Shown piece by piece: positions 12,942 through 23,000 of a stretch of 64,000 nucleotides of DNA. The notes beneath the pieces are model-generated. The model was not told the DNA's origin. It worked only from the letters and a program-made list of their open reading frames with translations, and made no database searches. Numbering within the stretch: the stretch's first letter is position 1; each line of letters opens with the position of its first letter. The stretch spans positions 16,657,906-16,721,905 of the forward strand of contig CM072160.1 in assembly GCA_036850595.1 (NCBI GenBank), in the 5' to 3' direction. Source of the stretch: Rhyacichthys aspro. Taxonomy: Eukaryota > Chordata > Actinopteri > Gobiiformes > Rhyacichthyidae. The position numbers were made by a program, and so were the translations under genes.

Positions 12942-13204
12942 AGTCTATGGGCAGTAAAAGACCAGCTGATACTCAGGGCCCAAGAATAGCTGCATTGTTA
13001 AACTGGAAATCAAGTAAAAGGGAAACGTCACAAATGCCACGGCTTATCATAAAACATGTTAATCATTGTGATGATGAAGTTAAGTGGAACTGATAATAAA
13101 ATGATAAAAAGATTAATCATAAGCTGTTATTTGTGGAATCAAGTTGTGTCATACTTGGTTTAAGACACTTGCCACTTCCGACTACCAAGTTTTTTTCAAA
13201 AGCT
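12942..13204. repeat. Local direct repeat, copy 2
   Basis: Second copy of 12208-12439, same strand and about 0.73 kb downstream. It carries an extra stretch (gaccagctgatact) and an internal segment around cacggcttatcataaaacat that copy 1 lacks or has shortened. Confidence 0.85.
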
Positions 13205-13563
13205 GGGTGCCTTTCATAAATACCCACACACTTTATTAATGCCACAAAACTGATTTCCGCTGGAGTAGCACTACTGAGTTCGACCCCGGGGCAGGAGCTT
13301 GCAGGTGTGTCTGTTGTGTTAATGTTGTCACTTGCTGACTCAATTTGACATCACACTTGACTGAGTGTTGCGCTACTTTTGGGTTTGGTTCAAGTAAAGT
13401 TCATCCAGTGGTGTCATGTCAATAGATATTCATTTAGGGATTGGAATCATCTGCTAAACTACACATGTGCAATAGTCCCACACTGACATTACATTGTTGT
13501 ATCCTTGACTCAGTACATCAAACAAAATTAGCGAACAAAATCTGCGCCATATATTGTCTATTG

Positions 13564-14548
13564 CAGGGGTGCCCATTACGTCGATCGCGAGCTACCAGTC
13601 GATCGCCCAGGCAAACTGAGTGGACCGCGGAGCCCTACCTCCCTAAATACAGTGTAATGTCTTGCTCGCATTTAGCGCTGGTTTGATGCAAGGAACGACC
13701 GTCTGATGGATTCATCATTACACAGGGGAATGTGCACATGTAGCAACACGGGAGTTGGTTCTCATGAGTTACAGCAGAATAATAGCAGTCACCAGGACCA
13801 CACCAGCCGCATTTCGGTAACTTGTTTCCAGTTTCCGCGGCTGTGGAGCACACAGTCGAAGGAAGCAAGAGACTGAGCAGATGTAGAGGAGGAGACCGGT
13901 ACAGCCATAATGTTATTATCCTGTCTGTCCACTCTGTTTCCATCCTCCATAAAGTACCAAAAGAGCTCACTTTTGTCTAAAGCTGAAGCCCTGCCCCTGA
14001 GCGTTACCATGGAGCTCCTGTCACTCACCAAAATGATACAAATAATGTTTAAGAGCGAGATGTAATACTAATATAATCATTTTGAACAATATGACAGGTT
14101 TTTGTGGTAATGACATTTAAGTAGCCAGTGTAAGTCCATAATAAATCATCTGCAGTGATGCAAAATAAAAGTGTTACTTTTCTTTCTTTCTTTCTTTCTT
14201 TTTATCAAGGTGAACATGTTCTTTTTTTTTTTTATTATAGTCTAATTTTATTGAACTAGTTCAAATTATAGTAATAACCTCGATTAAAAGACTCTCTCTT
14301 TATTGCCATTGTCAGTGTAGGTTCACAGACTAGGAATTTTTCTCAGTGCTGTCGTGCAACATGAAACATAAAATACTGCTGAATAATGAAATATATATAT
14401 AAAACTATAAGGTATAAGCTAAGGGCATGCAGAAAAAAATGTAAAAATAAGATGCAAAATATATACATAATTGAAATCTATAGGTAGATCTCCGGACCTT
14501 ACTGAGTTTGAAAGTAGCTCGCAAGCCGATAAAGTGAGGGCACCCCTG
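13564..14548. mobile_element. Complete non-autonomous hAT element
   Basis: The left end is CAGGGGTGCCCATTACG and the right end GTGAGGGCACCCCTG. An exact 8-bp target duplication, gtctattg, lies at 13556-13563 and 14549-14556. The length is 985 bp. The left end has the gtcgatcgcgagctacc-type subterminal sequence of a widespread vertebrate hAT family. The minus-strand open frame at 13635-13970 shows no hAT transposase motif that I recognise, so the copy is probably non-autonomous. It contains a TTTC microsatellite at about 14177-14203. Confidence 0.92.
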
Positions 14549-14556
14549 GTCTATTG

Positions 14557-15639
14557 TGTTTTATATCTTCTGCTTCAGTACAGATATAAAAAGGTAGATT
14601 TGGAGTCAATTATAGTCTCACATTTCCGACAAATTAAACAGGAACCAATTTACCATTGTGTCATTTCATAACTTAAATATGACTCCATTGTCTGTTACAT
14701 AAAAAGTCCCCATCAACATCTGATACAGAGGTGTCTACAGCCCTAGGACTTGAGATTGTTGTGCTGCAGCTTTGCCAGGGCAGGAAGGGGCAATTTTAAG
14801 ATAAGACTGCAACTTTGCTTTCAGAAGTCACATTGTTGTTGTAAGGCTTATCCCCTGCTGTCTGAAAGCTATACCCTAAGTTACCCTAAAGCAATCAGTT
14901 GGTTCAAATGTAACAAGAAAGTTCAGTCACTTGATAATGAAATGGGACATTGCCAAGATTTGTCTCAAGTTGAAATATCAAATGAAAAAATCTGCAATGG
15001 AAAATAATACACTAGTGCTATCTCATTGAAACAGTGTGCTGGCACCAGATCACAAAGAGACACAAAAGTAGAATTCCTCCCTTCGATTGTGATGGTATCA
15101 AGGTGGTCCGGTTCTAACAGGATGCAAAAGGTCATATTTTACCCTCATTTGAAATGTCTGCAGCCACTCTTTTTAATAAGATCGTCTTCAAACCCAATGA
15201 GAATGAATTCCAGTGTAATCTTTGTTATTTTGTGCATTCAATGTTTTCCAGCTGCCTCTGATCAAATGGTCAGAGGGTAAGAGCCCAGGACAGTGTAACT
15301 TAACCTATATTACCTTAAATGTCATTTATTTAATTAAAAGTTACACTCAAACCTGGTCTTTGTAGCATGTAAAAAATGTATATTCTATATGCATTAGATT
15401 GACACAGTACTCATCAGCAGCTCCACCCTTGTCAAATTTAGATGCACTCCCTGAACTTACGTGAACTTCTGAAACAAAAACACAAAACAAAAAATGACAC
15501 TTGTTTTTGTCATTGTCAACATTCTCTGGCTGTATTTCTTCAGTAAAAGTTGAGTGTCTGTGTTACTCTCACTTTATTGTTGTTTGTTACATGCTCTGTC
15601 ACGTTGCCTGTGTACTGGACAGACTCCTTTTTTTTAAAG
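14557..15639. other. Region upstream of cholinesterase promoter, nothing recognised
   Basis: There are short open frames only, with no domain and no transposon termini seen. Confidence 0.6.
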
Positions 15640-16120
15640 AAGCCAGCCCCGGTGCACTGAGCAGCTGCGGAGGAGTAAAGAAAGTCCAGCCCATCAGTGT
15701 CTCCCCCAGAATCTACGCCTATTTCATCCCATCGCTCCTGTGCGTGTGTCTCCATTCACTCCTCACTACAGACGCACAACTCCTGAGAACTGACGAGGTA
15801 AGACGTCACTTCGCCATTATTTCATTGGCTTTGGTTGGAATTGCCGCGGTTTTTCTCAGTACTTGTCCACGTATGGTCGCACGTGGCTCGCCTGTGCGCG
15901 CTTCTCCACAATCATCCGCTGCGCTCTGGGTTTCCTCGGGGGAGCGGGTCACGTCGGTTTCGCGCGGTGCGTCACGCTGATTTGCGTAAAGCCGCGTGGA
16001 TAACGGATAATTTAAATGTCTGGTGAGCCTGTTACTAGCTTATAGCGCAGCTTAGCTCACGTTCTATACTGTCCCGCGGATGTGCACAGGTGCCTTGTGT
16101 TCTCTCTGCAGCACATGGGA
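15640..16120 (+). promoter_or_regulatory. CpG-rich block: probable promoter and non-coding first exon of the cholinesterase gene
   Basis: CpG is dense here, with repeated CG in gcacgtggctcgcc and gtttcgcgcggtgcgtcacg, unlike the AT-rich surroundings. It lies 0.7-1.1 kb before the first coding exon. That exon opens with an acceptor at 16784-16785 and only eight bases before its ATG, so a non-coding exon must lie upstream. Candidate donors are gag|gtaaga after 15797 and tctg|gtgagc after 16022. A GACGTC CRE-like palindrome (15802-15807) and an inverted CCAAT (attgg, 15824-15828) are present. I see no convincing TATA box. The start site is inferred. Confidence 0.5.
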
Positions 16121-16793
16121 CAGTGAGTGCGTGAGGCTGCTGCAGCTGTTGCTCTGTGCTGCGGTTAGCACAGTAAGTTTTGGCTAATGAAGCTAATCTT
16201 CCTCTTAACTGTGATTTTTGATTGTTGTATTTAGTATTTGTGAAGCCTGAAATGGTTGCACAACAGCTGTATTATCCTAGAGTTTAGTTTTATTCATAAA
16301 AAACACTCCTTTGTTGATGAGACCCTTCAAAGCTAGAGTTCAATTACCAATGAAAACTCAAATACTTAAGAAAATTGTCATATTCACTTTATTTCTCTGG
16401 TTTGAAGCTGTTATTAACCTTGGTTTGACTTGTGTTGCTCCAGAGATGGGTCATTGTCAAACCTTTATTAAAAATTAATGTGTGCAGTGCAGGTAGGAAC
16501 GTGCAAAACTTTTCTTTTGTCAGTGCAATGTTAAAAGTGTTTACTATAATTGTTGTTGGAATAGTTTGAAGTAAGTTTGATTTTTTCTGCGATTTTTTGA
16601 AAATAGTGCACTTTGGGTATGAATAAGTGCCTTACATAACGTCATAGAACAGTTAATTGAAGTTATTAGTTGCAACGTGCACAGTAGATGTAGAATAATG
16701 TAATATACTGTTATCTTTAAATTAGAGTTATGCTTTTGCCTGCCGTATTAAATTACTTACGTGACTGCCCTTCTTCTGTTTCCAGGCTTCTTC

Positions 16794-17088
16794 ATGGCAT
16801 CGCCTTCCCTCCACACACACTTGGCCCTATTTCTTCTTTTACTCTGCGTCCTGAAAGCATCCCTGGCTGCACAAGATGACCCCGTGATCAATACCAGGCA
16901 TGGGAGAGTGCAGGGGAAGGTGCTGTCAGTCTTGGGTGGTTATGTAAGAGCGTTTTTAGGAATACCTTACGGAAAACCACCAATAGGAAAACTGAGGTTC
17001 CGACCACCAGAGCCTGCAGAGAAATGGGACGATGTTCGGGATGCCACAGCCTTCCCCAATACCTGCTACCAGTTTGTGGCTACAACAG
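16794..17088 (+). CDS. Cholinesterase exon 1: signal peptide and N-terminal beta-sheet
   Basis: The ATG at 16794 is chosen because it follows the acceptor tttccag (ending 16785) by eight bases and is immediately followed by a classic signal peptide (core ALFLLLLCVL). The in-frame GTG at 16761 lies in the intron. It encodes residues 1-98 and one base of codon 99, including FLGIPYGKPP and LRFRPPEP, and C91, the first Cys of the omega-loop disulfide. The donor is cag|gtacgg. Confidence 0.92.
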
Positions 17089-20000
17089 GTACGGCACTCA
17101 TTCACGTTACAGTAGGACCGCTTGATATTATGAGAACATGCTATATGCAGTAACATCTGTCATATTTAAAAGTCCTGAGTGGCTAAGATAAGTTAAATTG
17201 AAAAAAGATGTACAAGGAATTGGACTTTAACTGGTTAGTCTGGAGCTGGTACTGTTATATTTGGTCGAATCACAGTTTCATTTGAAGCTATGATTGGACA
17301 ATTATTTTGACATGAAAAAGGTGGATGTCTGTCACACGAAAGGCCATATATTAAAACTGAGTTGAGCAGTTCTGCAATTTTGATATACAATGATTGATAA
17401 TGTGAGAACAGTAAATTAATGATTTATTGTGATTTATTATGTTATTACTATAAAGGATTTTAATGGGTATTAATCTCCTTAGCCTCCTTTCACTGTAAAA
17501 CCAGTATGGTAGGGTTGGGTGGGGTCAGTTTGGTTTGGGTAAACCTCTAAAGTGTTTCAACTGTGCAACAAAAGTTTCTGTATGGAATATCAATGGTAGC
17601 AGATGTTCAAAAAACACATCAAAATAAAATAAAAATAAAAAAGAATAAATTGCTATTACTGTTATTTCCAGTTTATTTTCATTTTGTCTGGACATTACCT
17701 TTATAGATCTGTTTTTTAATGTAATGTTTTAATTCACAAAGCAAAAGTTGTACCACTCATGCTAAAGCCAGCTACTAAAGGCCAGATTTGATCTCAATTC
17801 TCATTTTGGGTGGAGTAAGAGTTGATTATCTATTGGTCAATCAACAAACTGCACTGTTTAGCTCCAGCTTTTTGAAAACTGACCACACACTTGAGACCAG
17901 AGGCCAAACTGTCCCCAAAGTAGGACAGTATTGTGCACTTCTGTCTGAACACCTTTTAGTAAAGGTGCGCCGATCGATCGGTCACCGATCATGATCGGCC
18001 GATCACGGCTATAAATAGTGTGATCGGTGCTCAGCAAAGTGGCTGATCAAAAAAACCGATCATGCGCATGCGCAGAACAAGCGAGATTTGTCCTTAACGT
18101 TTATCCATAGCGTTTAACTCAAAACGGCTTCTCCGGTCTGGCGGTTTTTCGAGGTGTCAAAGACGGACTCCCGGGTTCCACTGCATGCGTTGTGGCTCCG
18201 ATCAGCCACACACTCCGCAGCAAATACGCATCCGTTGTTTTCAATGAGAGCATTTCCACTTGCTTTTTGTTTTTGCACTTATAAAAACTGTGGCAGTATG
18301 TTTTGCTATTAGCCACACATTTGTTTGTTGTTGAATGACCAGTAATTGCTTGTGGACAATTTTAGAAAATGGAAAACCTTTACTAAGTGAAGGAGGAATA
18401 TTTATTTACTCTTATTTAAGTCCTGCAACGTTGAGAGCTACCTGTGGATTGGCAGAGATTCTTTAATGGTTTATACCTATGTTTGTTTTGGAGAAACCTG
18501 GCTGTTAATTGAAAAAAAAATTAAATAAAAGAACAGTTAAATAGTTTAATTCAGTGGTTCATTCTTGTTTTATAGCATTCTTAATTTAGTCCTTAAATAC
18601 ACATTTAATGTGATCGGTATCGGCTGTGATCAGTATCGGCCGACAATTTCAGTGATCGGTAATCAGTGATTGGCCTCATAAATCCTGATCGGAGCATCTC
18701 TACCTTTTAGTAATGGACTCACTCTGTAACGCTGTAGTGGAAACAATTCTTTATTCTTAGTTCATAATAATTCATCCTGGTAAGTACCCTATGCACATAC
18801 AAAAGCTTTTTTTTTTTTAGAAATTTAATTTAAACCTTCTCCAGAGACAGTGAAACTCTATGCCCCGTCTATGTTACTCTTCTGTGTAAAACTGGTGGGT
18901 AGGCCCTTTCCAGAGGGAACATTAAAGACATAAATCACATTGAGGAAGAATTTTAATCTGATTTTGCGGTTCCTGTCACACTTGGTTGACCGAAGAGTAC
19001 CAACGTTCCGCTGAGGTCCATGTATGTCCATGTCTGAACCAAAGTTGACCTTGAAAGGCCAATGCACTGAGGTGGTCTTTTGAAAGAGGGGCTTATGACT
19101 GCAGGCTGTGTCCTCATGTCACAGATATATACAATACAGAGACAAAAACACTGGCGTGACATGTAAGGCTATTTTTATACAGAAGTTGAGAGTGCAACCC
19201 AATTTCTCACACTATGCTTTAATGTCTGGGCCACTCCCTAAAAAGCATGGAGTTGTTCATACATCATGGAAGGAGTAATGGATACACTGCTATTTATAGA
19301 TGCAGCCACCTGTCAAGGGCTGCTGGAGAGCTTACTACTACTGACAAATGGCCACATGCTTTCCAAATTCAGATATGATAACACAAATAGTTAATAGTAT
19401 ATACAACATCACTGCAACTGATTCGGACAGGGCCAAGCTCAGGCATTCATCCATGTATTTATTTGTGTCACATTCAGTGATTTAAAGCACATCTAAATAA
19501 AGAAACACATCCGCTTGCAATGGAAAAATGACAAGAATCAGGTTGAACTTTACTTACTAATAGAAATGTCATGTTAGTTTTAATTAGTGGGAAGAGTAAA
19601 CAGGGAAACTCCTAAGCAATATCCATTTAGTGATTTATCATCCAATGTGATTAATGAGGCCTGTTTCTAATCTAGGATTCAAAGGGACAGACGTGTGGAA
19701 CCCAAACACTCCTCTTAGTGAAGACTGCCTCTACCTAAATGTTTGGGCCCCCCATGTCAACAAATCCCAGGCACCGCCCCCACCTCTGGCTCCTGTCCTT
19801 GTCTGGATTTATGGAGGAGGATTCACAACGGGAACATCCTCTTTGGACTTTTACGACGGACGTTTTCTGAGTAAATCAGAAAATGTGGTCGTGGTATCAA
19901 TGAATTACAGGTAAGAACTCCATAAAGAACTTCACTGTGTGTTTTATTTATTATTTCTGTGTCGGTATGATAAGTAGAGGGCCAGCTAAACTATCAGTGT

Positions 20001-23000
20001 TGGTAAAATATTGTATACACTGTAGATAAATGTGTGATCACAGTATGTCCATTTAAAGCAAAACATGCCTTAAATAAAAACAAAACTTAAATCATTGAAT
20101 TTGAAACATCAAGAGAAAAAAGATTAATTTACTCTGCTTTGTGCAATAATGACACATGCTTATGTTAATGGAGCATACCCTGCCATATAAATAAAAAACA
20201 GACAAATAACATGTGTGTACATAGTATGACTGACACACTTTCTGTTTGTAATAATATAATAAATATATCATTCTATAGCAACACGTGCACAACATTACAT
20301 CAAAATTTGTAATGTGAATTAATGTGAATTATTGTCCTCCAAAGGTTTTTTTTTTTTTTTAATTAATTTTAAAATACGATGACCAAGTTCACAACAGCAG
20401 AAAAATGAAAATAAAATAAGCCCAAAAAAATTTAAAAAAGGAAACAAAATCATCACAACACAAATAAAAATAAATAAATAAATAAAATAAAAACAGAGGA
20501 ATGTACCCTCAATGGAAGTGACAGATTAAACAAAAATTGTCTTTGGGATGGTGGCACGTAGCTAGTTCTTAAGCCTGCAGTATCTTTGCCCTGGCAACTC
20601 TATTATGAATACTTTTTTTATTTGGGTTGTGGCTTATTTATTTGATATGTGGCTTATTTATTTGATATAGCTCATCATCTAGTAAAATGCATGAATCTGT
20701 CTTCACTCACAGGGTCGGTGCTTTTGGGTTCCTGTCTTTACCCAATAACAAGAATTTCCCAGGTAACGCAGGTCTTCTTGACCAGCAGCTAGCCCTGCGC
20801 TGGGTGGCTGATAATATCGCTGCTTTCGGAGGCGACCCATCTCTGGTAAACAAAAGTTCTACCCTTGATCTTAGAATTAAATCTGCAACTCATCTCATTT
20901 TAAAAACAGATTTAGAAAAACCTTTGTCGGAACAATAACACACCGTTGTTACTTCCAGGTGACTATATTTGGGGAAAGTGCTGGGTCAGCATCTGTGGGC
21001 TACCACCTGCTCTCTCCAGGCAGTAGGGATCTTTTTCAGAGGGCTGTGATGCAAAGCGCCACCCCTAACGCTCCCTGGGCCAGATCCAGCCAGACAACAG
21101 TATGGAACTGGTCAGTTCTCAATCTTCTCACTCCATCCCACTCCTACGTTTCCTTCTGACCATTTATAACTCACTCGTGGACCAGGCTCCCACCTCCTTT
21201 CATCCCTCATATTTCCATTATTATTCTTACTTCTTTCCGTCCTCCCTTTCTCATCCTTTCTTGTATATTATTTTAAGTCCGCTGCCCTCACCGTTGATTC
21301 ATTTGTGCTCATCCCACTTCTCTTTCTCGTTTCTGTGTCATATCATCTAGCTCCAAAATGCTGGTCCAAAACCTGGGGTGTCCATTGTCCCCTGAAGCTG
21401 AATTAGAGGCTTGTCTTCAGAAAGCCAGTGCTACAGAAGTTATTACCATGCAGATGGTCGTCGCAATGCCCACTCTTGTCAGGATCCCGTTCGCTCCGAT
21501 CGTCGATGGGGACTTCCTGCCCCACTCAGTTGAAGTAGGTGTGTGTGTTGTGTGCCTGCATTTCCATGTCACCTCAGGTGCCACTTTCTGAAGCTTTTTT
21601 ACTATATAAACTAGCACGTAAAGTACACCAAGTTTTGTAGAATCATTATTGCTATTACTACAGCTTTAATAGGTTTAATACATTTAATACATAAACAGCT
21701 TTCCACGTTCCCAAGATGGAGGTCATTTTTTTTAAGTTCTTGTGTTCATTTGCTTTCAACATGCTCGTTTTTATTTATCACTTGTTACGTTTTTTTCTAC
21801 TAGATTGTGGAAGTGCACTACATTGTTGATCTTTATTTATCTTAATGATTATTTCTGTTTATTTTTTAAGCAGTTTATTTCTACGTTTGAATATATTATT
21901 TATTTTAAAGACATTTCACTGTTTTGTTCAATAAATCAAGTAATCGTGTAAAATAATTTCAATAATGACCAAAATAATTGTGATTACGATTTTTTCCATA
22001 ATCGAGCAGCCCTAGTTGTACTAATAACTTTACTTTTCATTTTTAAATTTATACTTAACAACTCGCAGGGCCAATTTAAAGGTGCATTACGTTAAATTTG
22101 AATTGTACTGTATTTGATGAATGATGGAACCGGACAGCCTGAAGTATGGTTTCAATGGTGGATAATTGTGTGAAAATAACAATGTTGATTGATTTTGTGT
22201 AGGTTCTCAGTCATCCAGGTAGTCATAATGCTAACAGGTTGAAAAGAAGACATGGAGTGGTTTAACCAGAGTTTTGCACCCAATCAGAGGATGGAAGTAG
22301 TATCATTCTCGTCTCAGGGATGTAAACTCATCTCACAGACCAGTCTACTTTGGAATAGACAGAATCCATTAGATGAGGGACAAAATGTCTTTGCCTTTTT
22401 TTCAACCATATAGCATTATTGTAGCATAGATTGAAGAAGTTTACAGACTGTAAAAGGAATAATAGTGAGGTGTTGCTGCAAAAAAGTACAGACGTCACCT
22501 TTAACCATTCTTATTATTAAAAGCTAAATCCTAGTAAATATTCAACCTGACTGTTAAGGGTTAAATACCTTAAAACAACAGCTGAATAATTCCTTCAAAA
22601 CTTTTTAAACTTGACATCGGCAAGAATTGATGTGGACGTAACTAATTTGTATGTGTAACTACTTTGCTGCCATGACGTTAGGTTAAAAAAAACGGGCAAC
22701 AACTTTTAACCCAAGTTGCCAAGTTGTTTGTGGAATTTAAAGTACCATTCATGTGCATGTTTCAGTTCAGAAAAAAAACAAAAAAAAAACATGTTTCTGA
22801 GAATTATATGAATGCTTTATAACACTCAGCTGTCTTTCTTTTTTCTTGCAGGCATTGCTGAGTAGTAGCAACCTCCCAAAGAAAGAAGTTTTGTTTGGTC
22901 TAAACCAAGATGAAGGGACCTATTTTCTTTATGAACTGCCTGGTTTTAGTCATATTGGTGAAAGTCTAATTTCAAGAAAAGAGTTCCTCGACGGGATACC

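Larger units (their letters stand above)
4253..13555. other. Intergenic region, no gene recognised
   Basis: There are only short open frames with no recognisable domain, and low-complexity tracts. Noted items are LINE-like tails near 4.5 and 4.9 kb, poly-A at 6785-6811 and 7478-7496, GAAT repeats at 6838-6863, an ATT/ATC tract near 8.1-8.2 kb, AAAT repeats near 8.34 kb, two dispersed-repeat pairs listed separately, and GC-rich gggggcccc-type fragments near 6.89 and 10.52 kb that look like pieces of one interspersed family. Confidence 0.7.

Noticed and set aside
13635..13970. 111-codon minus-strand frame within the hAT element
   Set aside because: No hAT transposase or BED-finger motif recognised; not supported as a gene.
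15501..15980. 159-codon plus-strand frame over the CpG-rich block
   Set aside because: GC-rich promoter sequence gives few stops; the frame does not splice in phase to the cholinesterase ATG and shows no domain.
21101..21350. Read-through extension of exon 4 (82-codon T-rich frame)
   Set aside because: It is intronic; using the donor at 21110 gives exact family spacing and frame with exon 5.
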